Shown here: piece by piece, positions 1 to 10,678 of the stretch
How positions within the stretch are numbered: the first letter of the stretch is position 1
Layout of the letters: every line of letters starts with the position of its first letter
Assembly: GCA_050084515.1 (NCBI GenBank)
Contig: CM114273.1
Location: 18,414,001 to 18,478,000, forward strand
Source: Blasia pusilla
Lineage: Eukaryota; Marchantiophyta; Marchantiopsida; Blasiales
Length of the DNA: 64,000 nucleotides
Direction of reading: 5' to 3'
Made by a program: the position numbers and the translations under genes
The notes under the pieces: generated by a model
Seen by the model: only the letters and a program-made list of their open reading frames with translations
The model's database searches: none
Told to the model about the DNA's origin: nothing

Positions 1-2050
1 TAGTTAAATGTGTATTGAATTGATGATCTCCGTCATTTTCCCTGTGTATATCAAGTACGCTTCACTGGACCTTGAAGAGGATACCAGGTGCTTAACTAAG
101 CACATTTACAATTATTTGAATGCTAGTGCAGCTGTTTACCTCAAGACAATTGAAGGTTCTCATTTGTAGAGATGAAGATAATCATGTACCAATCTGATTA
201 CTTCGGATAAGCCTTATCTGACTGGTGGGATTATGGAAAGAGTATTCATTTAAAAGGATCGGGTTGTGGACATGGATAAGTGGAATACCACTTCACTGCT
301 GTGGTGGAGAATTTTACCTTTGGATAAGCATTTGACTCTTCAGAGAAGCTGTGTCGGTTGTAAGTGCGCGATTACTTCCTATGTTCAATCAGAGGAAACG
401 GAGCTTCCTCTTTCTTCTTTGGATGATGTTTTGGAGCCTCCATAGCCTTTCCCGGAGATTTGAATTTCTAACCTACAGTCCTGACTGCTTCTCATAATCA
501 AAATCTGAGACAAATAGATTTTGAGCCGTCTGTCTCTGAATTTCCTTTAAGAGAACCCATAGTGAGGCCTCTTTGTTGTCTCGTGACACTGTTACACGTT
601 AGGTGCGGCTAGTTTGGGCATGAAAACAGTCATTCACTATGCCGCATATAATTCAGGAGACAGACGAATGACCAACTCTGAAAATACGACCCTGTTACAA
701 GGAGGATTGCTCGTCAATAGTAGATGCCTAGTTATATTGGCCACAGCATGATGCAGGGTGTGTGATTGCTTTGGGCGTCATGCTGGCAGCGTGGTATGGT
801 AGACGATTGTGCCAGCAAAGGTTCCTGGGATGACACCCGAACTGACAAGTGGCACTCCCACCATACAAGAGTCTCCATCTTCTCATGTGAAACTACTACC
901 ACTTAATTCCCCCTCTTCCCTCATCAATATCATTGGCACAGTCCAACGATAGTGTGATATGTACAGTTGCAAGTTTACATCAACATGTAGTGCTAACAGC
1001 TGCAAGGACGAAGCGGAAAAGTGCATCAAATGAGTGATGATACTTGGAGGGTTCCAGCAGAAGCTACTCAGTGAGTGCAAGTGCACGAAGATCTAAGGGC
1101 ATTTTCATTGCAAAAATACTTGTAGGGCTTTTCTCCTGTATGAGGATGCGATAAAGTTTTAGGGTTTGACAACTTAAGGCATGGGACAGCAAGAATCTGT
1201 CAAAGTCTAAAATTGTTGGCCTGGTACCACCCCTCCAGGTTATCCACTCCAGTCTCACTCAGATCTATGTTAACTACAAATCCTGTGAACAAGATTCTCG
1301 TCTTCTAAACCTATTACACTAGGAAGGTATTACTTCCATCTGGTGAAGAGTCTAATACGGGACTAATACTTCCAGTCAGGGTTATTCAGTAGATGGGGAC
1401 ATTAATTTGATTTTCGATTTTAAAAAGAAAGTTGGGATATGAACTCTGAAAATGAAAGGGCGAGTTGTATTGATGCATTTATATCATGACAAGCTGACAA
1501 CACTACGTAGATTTAAGATTTTGAAGGCTGGTGAGGGTGTTTTCACCCTTGAAACTTAGCGATATCACTTCATCGGCAGAGAGGAAAAGCATATTGTTGG
1601 AATCATTGAGACACTCATCACAACATTTTCATGCATTCATGGCTATACAAGTTCATGAACTAGATGTTAAGGGAAGGGAAAAGGAATGAACAACCACAAG
1701 GTCTGAGGTTAACGAGGCTACATACATCTCATTGAAGACGTTGGTCTCATTCAGTTTTCAGGGTTTCAGATGTTACCTTAAAATAGAAGACCCAACTTGG
1801 GTATTTGTAGAAATGACCCATGACAATAGCTGATTGGTATCTTAGACGAGCTTGACAAAACTACCAGATGATGAAAAGTTGAGACAACCTGCCTGTATCC
1901 TCTTGGGGGTCTGAGTGTTGCTTGACCAGACCATGAGCACATGCCATGAGAACAAAGACAGTGATCTTATGCCAGTCTGCTGTCCACTCCTTCATAAAAA
2001 GCCATGAAAGGTGGCTACTGGCTGCTGATACAATGATTTCACATGGAGAT
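1..2050. other. No supportable gene; 3' flank of the translin gene
   Basis: All reading frames here are short and stop-rich, and I recognise no domain. The right part would contain the 3' UTR and terminator of the translin gene, which reads leftwards and stops at 2051. Some stretches (about 60-430) look like decayed coding DNA, but nothing can be assigned to a family by eye. Confidence 0.5.
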
Positions 2051-4304
2051 TTATGATTCCATTGGCTTGCTTGACTGTGGTAGACTTAGCAGGCCTCGAA
2101 TCTTCACATCATATAAGACCTCCTCCACCTTTTTCAAGTCATACTTCAATCCTGTGCATTCAGGCAACCCAAGAGCATTAAGTGAGTGTGACATATCCGG
2201 TCACTGCTTTGGAGAAACACAGCACATGAATACAAGAAGGGGGACCCAGAGAATCAAGGAACACCAAGGCCAGGGGTGAAGAAAAAATTGGGAACCCCCT
2301 AAAATTAACCTCACTAACTACCGAAACAATATCAAAGACAGTTGACGAAACTTGACTACAACCAAGATCTGGTGATTCCAGTGATGATTTGCTTTTAAGT
2401 ATGATGTACTTAGGCGAAAAGAGCAGCTCTGCCAAATTTCTATATCTGAACTATTTCTTAAACTTTGTCAAACAAACATAAGCAAGAAAGATCAGTGAGG
2501 ATCTCAAGACAGTTTGTTCCTGCTTGGGCCAACTCCTTACCATCAAATCGCTTCCGCAAAAGATCATTGCGCAGATTGAGAATCCGGAAAGCTGAAAACA
2601 AGTCACTCAAGAAAGAAGAAACTTCTCTTGGACAGTCATAGTCTCCAGCTGTCACCCTGTTCACAACATATCTGGGCTGCGATGAGACCAAGATTGCTCT
2701 GCCTTAGAAACCCTCCTCTGAACCAAAAAGTCATCGATGCACATGTGTAAAAGAAAATGAACTATATAAAACTTGAGAATCAAACGAAAAGATGGACTCA
2801 CCAGCTCATTTGACAAATTGCAGAGACCTGTCCACAAGGAAAAACAGAATGTGCAGCACAGTGTTCATTAAGTTTGGTCCCAATGTGTTGGTAAGGCCAA
2901 TGTTCGGTAAATCAAAGTTCAAAGCGTAGACAGAGCTCCCCTACCGATAAGGTAATCTTCTATATCGATGCTGAAAACCTCCGGCTTCACTGCATGAAAG
3001 GGTTTGGTTTTAGATCAGCCATGTCAGTAAACTGAACTTCTGCTTTCTACATGCACTAATGGATTTAATTCCTCATCCTTCCGTTTCATATCACATGTGG
3101 CGGATCACAAAGGGGGTCACTAATAACAGCACCCGACAGATCCTCCCATTGTCTTGAAGATCATCACCGAGTGAAGAAGGAACATTTGGAGAGTATCACC
3201 CGCCTCAAAGAGAATGTCACTGGTACATGACTGCCGAGCAGAACCATCACCCCCATGAAGCTGGTCACCATGTTGATAATTTCCAATAAGTGGGGATGGA
3301 TAAAAGAGCAACAAATCCAGCCGCTCAACCATGGCAGAAAGTAGCAAGAAAACTCGTCAATCTAAGAAGGTGGGGCACTTACATCCCAGTAAGGTCTCTA
3401 CCTCAGGGTGCGATAAGAGCCCCCGAGTCTCCAGCCAGTGAAGAAATGCAAGCAGAAAAACCACCGAATGTGTTTGGGTTTTCCAATGATCGTAATATCT
3501 GCTCACCATGACAAAGTAGTTTCAACATCCTAAACCCTAGAAAAGTTCTTCCAATCTTCTTGTGAGACAGTTTGACAGCACCAGTCACAAATTTCCAGTT
3601 GCTGCGGAGGGTATCAGACGACAGTGCGCAGACGATTCAGAATACTGACGGGCCGGTGAAGCAACTCACCTGTAATACTGACCCGGGCGCTCTCCTATGA
3701 TCTCCGCAAGCTGGGCATAAATCTTTTGAAGAACGGGAATATTGCTCTTGGCTTTATCCAAAACCTCCTTGCCTAGCGATCCAGATCAGTCATGAAATCT
3801 CTGAGAACAAGTTACGTGGCAATTGCTACACGTTCTCAGAACCACAACGTATGTAAACAACGAGCATCTGATTTAGCGTTCTGCTGTGGCAGTCACTCTC
3901 ACCCGAACATCCAATTCGGCGTGTCATCTAATTGCCCGATCATTCCCACCTCCTGTTGGGATACACTACGGCGAGCAATAATGCAACATGAACGACGCCA
4001 ACGCGACAGAGAACGTGAGGAGGCATGCAACGAAGGCCAACACTAAGTCAAAACGTACAGAGTGATTGCAAATTCCGGAAATCCTCTCTTGCATAGCGAG
4101 TTAACGCAGAGAGCAAATGAAGAGACGCACACCTGACGAGGTGGTATGGTGGATTGGCAGAAGCGCCGCTTGCATGATGCGGATGACGTTGTCTAGGTCG
4201 GCAACCACAATTCTTAACCTCTCCCGCACAGCTCCGCTGTCTTCCAGCTGAACCCGAAACGCCTCGAACTGCTCCTCCATATCTTTCCCCACGTCCACCA
4301 CCAT
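2051..4304 (-). CDS. TSN: Translin (single-strand nucleic-acid-binding protein), seven exons
   Basis: Exons read from the sequence (minus): 4304-4133, 3772-3670, 3498-3383, 2989-2945, 2827-2802, 2676-2541 and 2151-2051. All introns start with GT and end with AG, and the phases join into 232 codons plus TAA, the usual translin length. Diagnostic segments are EEQFEAFRVQLEDSGAVRER (helix 1), ERPGQYYRYYDHWKTQTHSV, LAFLHWLETRGLLSHPEVE, IDIEDYLIGLCNLSNELPR, YVVNRVTAGDYDCP, AFRILNLRNDLLRKRFDG and LKYDLKKVEEVLYDVKIRGL. Translin forms all-helical octamers that bind single-stranded RNA/DNA. With its partner TRAX it makes the C3PO nuclease in animals; the plant role is less clear. The start ATG at 4304 gives a normal N-terminus just before helix 1, although the exact start is a choice. 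No break is visible, so the gene is probably functional. Confidence 0.93.
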
Positions 4305-4670
4305 CTCCTCTCCCCAATTCCCAATCTCTTATGCTTCCCCTTTCCCCGCCCCACCTCCTCTTTTCCGCAATCTCTTCAACCGTCTCTCTCTCTCCCCCAA
4401 TCGCTTCAATTCTCTCTCCTCCTAAACGACTCTACTCAGGTCGTCCCCAATCCAGCTCTCTCTCTCTCTCTGTTCTCGACTGCTGAATTTTCTCTGCTCG
4501 CTCTCTCTCTCTGTCTCTCTCTCAACAATCACTTGAAATCTCTCTGTTCTGTGAGCTCTGCTGTTCATCCTCAGTACAGCTTCTCTTGTCTTGTTCCGTA
4601 ATCCCTTCTCCTTCCTTCCCTCTCTCCCTTTCGTTCCTCCTCTCTTCGCTCTGTTCGTATATGGACTCTG
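4305..4670 (-). promoter_or_regulatory. CT-rich leader/promoter region of translin
   Basis: Upstream of the translin ATG the plus strand is a long pyrimidine tract with several (CT)n runs, at about 4384-4395, 4454-4470, 4500-4525 and 4610-4625. On the coding strand these are GA repeats, a common feature of plant core promoters and 5' UTRs. No convincing TATA box is visible, so the start of transcription cannot be placed. Confidence 0.4.
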
Positions 4671-4838
4671 ATAGGGCTAAAACCCCGAGACCTGTTCCGG
4701 TCCGACGTGGACGAGTGAAAAACGTGCCTATGGGACTACGCTAAAGCCTTTGGCCTCACCGGTACAGTGATCGGAGGAGCTAATGCGTACTATGGTAGGC
4801 GATGTACACTATCGGGGAGTCAAACTTGTACAATTATT

Positions 4839-4874
4839 GGCCGTAGTTCGTGGTGGCGAACTACGGCCACCACG
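4839..4874. repeat. Two overlapping, mutually exclusive short inverted repeats
   Basis: Arms 4839-4850 and 4857-4868 (GGCCGTAGTTCG and its complement) have a 6-base loop. Arms 4849-4856 and 4867-4874 (CGTGGTGG and its complement) use part of the same bases. Both pairings are perfect, but they cannot form together. The site lies between the translin promoter and the minisatellite. Confidence 0.7.
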
Positions 4875-4984
4875 AATTACGAGGATATGTTCCACATGGA
4901 TGATCTCACTAGATTGGTGATCCTCAAATGGCCTTTGACGTTATTTATTTTTATTTTTATCTAATTATCTCACTAGAATTGTTT

Positions 4985-7415
4985 GGATGTATAGCAGCCA
5001 CCCTCTATTTCGCCGGCTCGAAAACAATCTTGGGAGACTATGATTAGCTGTCGTTGTCCTCTTTTTTAGCTGGTTGGAAAATAGTCTTGGGAGACTGTCA
5101 TTAGTAGCAGCTGCCCTCTATTTAGCCGCCTCAGACATAATCTCGGGAGACTCTGATTAGCAATCGTTGCCCTCTATTTAGCAGCCTCCCTCTATTTAGC
5201 TGCTAGGTTACAGTCTCCGGGGACCGTCACTAGTAGTCGCTGCCCTCTCTTTAGCAGCCGCCTTGTATTTAGCCTCCTAGAAAGCAGTCTTGGGAGACGA
5301 TGATTAGTAGTCGTTGCCCTCTCTTTAGGAGCCACCATCTATTTAGCCGTCTCGAAAACAGTCTCGCGAGATTGTAATTAGCGGCGACTACCCTCTCTTT
5401 AGCAATCGCCCTCTATTAAGCATTCTTGAAACAAATCTCGAAAGACTGTGATTAGCCGCCGCTGTATCCTCTTTAGCAGTCGCCATGTATTTAGCCCCCT
5501 AGACAACAATCTCAAGAAACTATGATCAACAGCTGTTGCCCTCTCTTTAGCCGCCTCTCTATTTACCCTGCTGGAAAACAGTCTTGGGAGACTCTCAACA
5601 ACAGCTGCTGCCCTCTCTTTAGCAGCTGCCCTGTATTTAGCTGCTTGGAAAGCAGTATTGGGAGACCGTGATTAGCAGCCGCAACCCTCTCTTTAGCAAG
5701 TGCTTCGAAAATAGTCACAGGAGACTATGAATAGCAGCCGCTATCCTCTCTTTAGCAGCCTCCAGGAATATAATCTCGCGACATTGTGAATAGCAGCCGC
5801 CCTCTATTTAGCCGTTGGAAAATAGTCTCCGGGAACTGTGATAAACAACCGGGGCCCTCTCTTTAGCAGCTAGGAAAACAGTCCCGCAAGACTATGATAA
5901 GCAGCCGGTGCCCTCTCTTTAGGAGCCGCCCTCTATTAAGCCACTTGGAAAGCAGTCTTGGGAGACGGTGATAAGCACTCACCGTCTATTTAGCCGCTGA
6001 AAAATTGTCTCAAGACACTATGATTAGCAGCCGCTACCCTCTCTTTAGCAGCTGCCCTCTATTCAGCCGCATGGAAAACAATCTCGGGAGACTATGATTA
6101 GTTGTCGTTGCCCTCTCTTTAGCAGCCGTCCTCTATTTAGCCACCCAGAAACAATCTCATGAGACTTTCATTAGTAGCCCTTGCCCTCTATTTAGTCGCC
6201 CGGAAAACAATCTCGGGAGACTTTGATTAGAAGCCGGTGCCCTCTCTTTAGCTACCGCCCACTATTTAGTAGCGTGGAAAACACTTTCAACAGATTGTCA
6301 TTAGCAACATCTACCCTCTCTTGAGCAGCCGTCCTCTATTCAGCCGCATGCAAAATAGTCTCCGGGAGATTGTGACTAGCAGCCGCTGCCTTCTTTGAAG
6401 CAGCCGTCATGTATTTATCCGCCTCGAAAACACTCTCGGGAGACTGTGATTAGCAGCTGCTACCCTCTCTTTAGTAGCCGTCCTCTATATAACCGCCTAG
6501 AAAATAGCCTTACAACTCTGTGTTCAGCAGTCGATGCCCTCTCTAATGCAACAGCCCTGTATTTAGCTGCATGGAAAACAATCTCGCGAGACTGTCATTA
6601 GCAGCCGCTACCCTCTCTTTAGCAGGCGCCCTCTATTAAGCCGCCTAGAAAGCAGTCTTGGGGGACGGTGATTAGCAACCGATGCCCTCTCTTTAGGAAC
6701 TGTCGTCTATTTAGCCGCCTCGAAAACTATCTCAAGACACTGTGATTAGCAGCCACTACCTTCTCTTTAGTAGCCGCCCTCTATATAGCCGCCTGGAAAA
6801 CAATCTTGGGAGACTATGATTAGGTGCCGCTATCCTCTCTTTAGCAGCCGCCCTTTTTCTGGCCGCCTGGAAAACAGTCTTGGGAGACTGTCATTAGTAG
6901 CTGCTGCCCTCTCTTTAGCAGTTGCTCTCCATTTATCCGCTGGAAAATAATCTTGAGAGATTGTGATTAGCAGCCGCTGCCCTCTCTTTAGTTGCCGTCC
7001 TCTCTTTAGCCGCTTGGAAAACAATCTCGCAAGATTAGCAGCCCTTGGCCTCTTTTTAGTAACAACCCTCTATTTAGCCACTTGGAAAACAGTCTCGAGA
7101 GACTCTCATTAGTAGTCGATGCCCTCTCTTTAGCAGTTGCCCTCTATTTAGCCACAAAAGAAAGCATTCTTGAGAGATAGTGATTAGCAACCGTTGCCCT
7201 CTCTTTAGCATCCGCCGTCTATTTAGCCGCATGGAAAACAATCTCGCGAGATTGTAATTAGCGGCCGCTACCCACTCTCTCTATAGCCCCGCCCTCTATA
7301 TAGCCACCTGGGAAACAATCTCGAGAGATTCTAATTAGCTGCCCTTGCCCTCTCTTTAGCATCCGTCGTGTATAATAGTCTCTCGAGACTATCATTAGCA
7401 GCCGCTTCCCTCTCT
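4985..7415. repeat. Degenerate ~75-bp minisatellite with an internal dyad
   Basis: The unit is roughly CCCTCTCTTTAGCAGCCG, then CCCTCTATTTAGCCGCCT, then GGAAAACAGTCTCGGGAGAC followed by TGATTAGCAGCCGCTG. It recurs about 30 times with many substitutions and some half units. Each unit holds two diverged copies of a CCCTCT(C/A)TTTAGC box and a dyad, AGTCTC-N-GAGACT. No long reading frame survives on either strand. The array resumes at 7733. Confidence 0.85.
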
Positions 7416-7685
7416 TTTGTAGAAAATTGTTAAAGAAGCATAACTGGTGGGAAACGGCTCTCACACTCACTCATACACCACCATGAAGAACAAAATTTTG
7501 TAATGAGAGAATAATTGAATGTTGGACCCCTTCTGAATTATATAGGGTATGTACAAGCAATCCTAACCCTAGTCTTAACCATAGTCTTGAATTAGACTAA
7601 TTATGATTAACTAACCATAATTAAGATAATCACGCTTAACTGACTAACCAAGATTAAACTTTCCTACTTGGTGTGAGTACCAAGT
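7416..7685. other. Non-repeat segment interrupting the minisatellite
   Basis: This AT-rich stretch shares no sequence with the flanking units. It carries CCCTAG/ACCATAGTC-type short repeats and ends in an inverted repeat. It could be a small inserted element, but I see no terminal duplication that would prove insertion, and it has no coding capacity. Confidence 0.45.
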
Positions 7686-7731
7686 GTTTTCGAGGGAGCT
7701 AAATCTCCCGAGATTTAGCTCCCTCGAAAAC
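7686..7731. repeat. Perfect inverted repeat, 22-bp arms, 2-bp centre
   Basis: Arm 7686-7707 is exactly complementary to arm 7710-7731, with only CC between them. The right arm runs into a normal minisatellite unit (TTTAGCTCCCTCGAAAACTG), so the left arm is an inverted copy of that unit's edge. It marks the join between the interrupting segment and the resumed array. Confidence 0.9.
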
Positions 7732-7732
7732 T

Positions 7733-7965
7733 GTTTCAGGACATTGTGATTAGTAGCCGCTACCCTCTCTTTAGCAGATGCCCTCTATTTAGCCATCTGG
7801 AAAACAATCTTGGGAGACTATGACTAGCAACCGCCGTGTATTTAGCGGCCTGAAAAATTGTCTAAGGACACTGTGATAAGCAACCGTTGCCCTATCTTTA
7901 GCAGCCACCTAGAAAACAATATCGGGAGATTGTGAATAGCAACCGCCCTCTATTTAGTAATAGCC
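7733..7965. repeat. Continuation of the ~75-bp minisatellite
   Basis: Three to four further units with the same CCCTCT boxes and GATTAGCAGCCGCT segment as the main block. The array fades out near 7960 into unrelated sequence. Confidence 0.8.
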
Positions 7966-7969
7966 CTAA

Positions 7970-10222
7970 CTGCGGATTTCTCATGTATGATACTATTGCT
8001 CTCTACAATAGCGACATAGAAGAACTTTACAAGCAATCGGCTGAAGATCCGACATGGCACTCCTAGGGGGCCACTCAAGCAACAAACTTTGCGAAGGGGC
8101 CACTTAGGAAAGAAAAGATGGGGAGGGGGCTACTTAAGCAAATACTTGCACAAAACGACGTTCAACATGCTTGCCCATGATGCTTGCTGCAGATCATGTT
8201 TTGTTGTACCTTTTGGTGGCGACTCAAATCCTTGGAGTGCCTCCCCTCGGAGAAAAATAGATATTGTCCAAAGATCAATTGGTTCACACTTTCCGATTCT
8301 GATAGGGTTCAACACCTCACACTTGGCCAAGAGTTTCTGCCATAGATAGGTAGCGTCCCATTTCATAAAATCTATGTGGGACTCAATGTCACTCGACTAT
8401 CATTCCTTACACACTTGTCTTTCAATGGAGGATCACTTCCTCCCAAATGCGAATTAGTCTTTGAAACTCGTTACCTCGCCATATTGGCATTTTCTCCATC
8501 TTGGGATACCTCATGATTGAAGAACAGTTGGCATATCTTTAGCTCACACCAAGGTCAAATCTAATTGTCTTTCCTCTTCCAACATAGGGCCACCCAAGCG
8601 ATCATAATGGGTCCCTTTGATACGTATATACCCTTGTGCAACAAAAATATACATATCAATACCACATTAGTAACTTTTGGAGGAGTTTCCCTTTCACTTT
8701 CGTCTCCCTCCTCGAGGTAGGGCATCAAGCTCATCACAACTCTCAAAACCCTAATACTTTTAAAAACCGTCATAGGTTCTCCCATGAGCTTGTCCTCTTG
8801 GGTTTTGTTTCCATTTTAGCTGTCCCATGCATAAGAATAAAGGGCATACTTTTCAGAACTCTAAGGATTTTGGTTCAAAACAATTGGCGGGGGCCCACAA
8901 AGATTCTTCCAAAGCTATATTATGTGTCAAAATCGTGAAACACCATTTGCACTCATGAATCAATGCAATGTTGAGAATGATGTACATTCCAAGATGGAGG
9001 ATATGTGCGCTGTTGTGTGTAGAGAACTCAAGCAGGAACTGGGTTAAATAAGTGTGGACTATAGTTCATCATAGCCTTACCCAGTAAAGAGGGAAGATAG
9101 GTGTAAATAAATGACTAAGTCTACTCTATATTTAAGAGAAAAAGTTGGTCAGCCCTCTTTTTCTTAGATATGTTAGGATTCCCTGGTTTAGGGCAGCCTC
9201 TTTCCAACTAGATGAAGGCTTTCCTCTCTCCCTCCAAACCAGGAGGTCATTAATGTCATTTATCCCAGCTTGTCCACTGCTGTGCTAATACTAATTTGCT
9301 CAATTGTGAAGCACTCACCCTCCACCAGGATGCTGCTGCAGTAAGATACTGCATGCATGAGTGTTGAAAGCTAATTTTCTATGTTCCCCAACGTAAGATT
9401 TTAACATAGCTTGTGTTTCAACTTCTTGTCACAGGGCTAGTTGAAGCGCTCTTTCTGTGTGTTTTCTATCTTCTGAGAGGGTGAAATCGTGCAGGAAGCT
9501 GGCCTAAATGTGACCTTAAGACTCTTGTTACTCGCTGATTTGAAATGTTGGGAACAGAGTAGGCAGCAGCTTGCTTTTTCTCAACATTATCTGAGTACCT
9601 CAACTCTCTAGATCTGATGCTCTTTTTTAGTCTGGATCCACTTCCTACAGGCAGGTTCCTGTTCAGTATTAGAAAACACGTTGGGCGAGCATGTGCTCGA
9701 CTGCACCTTTCAATCCGTGTCATGAACGTGAATTTGAGTTCCTCGTTGGAAGCCTTCATCTGTATCATTCACTGTATTGGGAACCGTATACATTATTAAA
9801 AATTGAAGCCTCCAGGTGCAAGATGCCATCCATATACGGAGTCACAAAATGTAGAACTTGATAGAAACAATTCCCCCCGGAATCGTGTTAGCACAATCAA
9901 GGCACATATCCAGCCCCAACTACTATATGATTCTCTCCCATGTAGCACGACTTTCCATCCACTTGAGGGCTGAGAATAAACACTACTGAGTCTTGAAGAA
10001 GATTCACCTAAACCCACCCTCTACACGGAACCCCTCTACAAGTGAGACATTGGAATCCACAGCCGCTCTTGTGAATGAACAGAGACTTAGTGGCTTGACT
10101 CCTGGACTGATCCTTCTTTATGGGCATCGACTTTTCTGCAAAATATTATTTACATACCTGACTGGGGTGCTGGATCTGAGTAGAGGTATAAACTTGAGCA
10201 GAAACACAGCTTTCTTGAATAT
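7970..10222. other. No recognisable gene; 3' flank of the VPS13 gene
   Basis: Only short frames are present (for example minus 9466-9768, 100 codons), without recognisable domains. The part next to 10223 should hold the 3' UTR and poly(A) site of the VPS13-like gene, which reads leftwards; the poly(A) site cannot be placed with confidence. 8090-8940 may be old transposon DNA. Confidence 0.4.
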
Positions 10223-10678
10223 CTAGAAAAATCTATCCAGATCTAGGAAGTCAGAAGATGACAAAGAAGTGGACGATGCCAGCAGCAGCTTAGATCGAGC
10301 CTTTCGGTGTTGATCTTGCAGCAGCTTTAGCATGACGAGGACTTCATCAGCAGCTCTTGCCGTCACCAACTCGAATGTCTCATGAGCAAATGGTGTGAAT
10401 CGAGTTGTGTACTTGGAACTAACTCCAGCCTGATGTGTGGGCCTGACCAGGGGTCGAATCGGAGGGCCTAGTAGTACACTCACCTCATTTCTGGCCTGAT
10501 CCAAGTGCAATATATCGTCAATTGCTGCTTCCAGCTCCAAATGCCACTTCCGCCCAAACACAGAATTGATCCCTGCTGCAGTTTCTGCTGAACTCCCACT
10601 ACTTACTCGTAGAATCCTCGATTCTGTTAACAGTACGAACTTACCAGGCTGTGCCAATGGCATACATGTGAAGTATAC
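10223..10678 (-). CDS. VPS13-like gene, last exon (PH-like C-terminus)
   Basis: The exon starts after GGCAG at 10679 with VYFTCMPLAQPGKFVLLTES and ends at TAG, 151 codons. It continues in phase from YSWERAVGQAVLLEAEGGRF in the previous exon, as in plant VPS13 proteins, where a PH-like domain closes the chain. The preceding intron is 6.2 kb because a complete copia element lies in it. A GKARSKLL/serine-rich tail follows the domain. Confidence 0.85.
   Translation of the reverse strand, partial: VYFTCMPLAQPGKFVLLTESRILRVSSGSSAETAAGINSVFGRKWHLELEAAIDDILHLDQARNEVSVLLGPPIRPLVRPTHQAGVSSKYTTRFTPFAHETFELVTARAADEVLVMLKLLQDQHRKARSKLLLASSTSLSSSDFLDLDRFF

Noticed and set aside
2390-2440. Plus-strand AAGTATGATGTACTTAGGCG reading KYDVLRR, similar to the translin C-terminus
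   Set aside because: The true last exon is on minus at 2151-2051 and joins in phase. The plus-strand match is a chance similarity.
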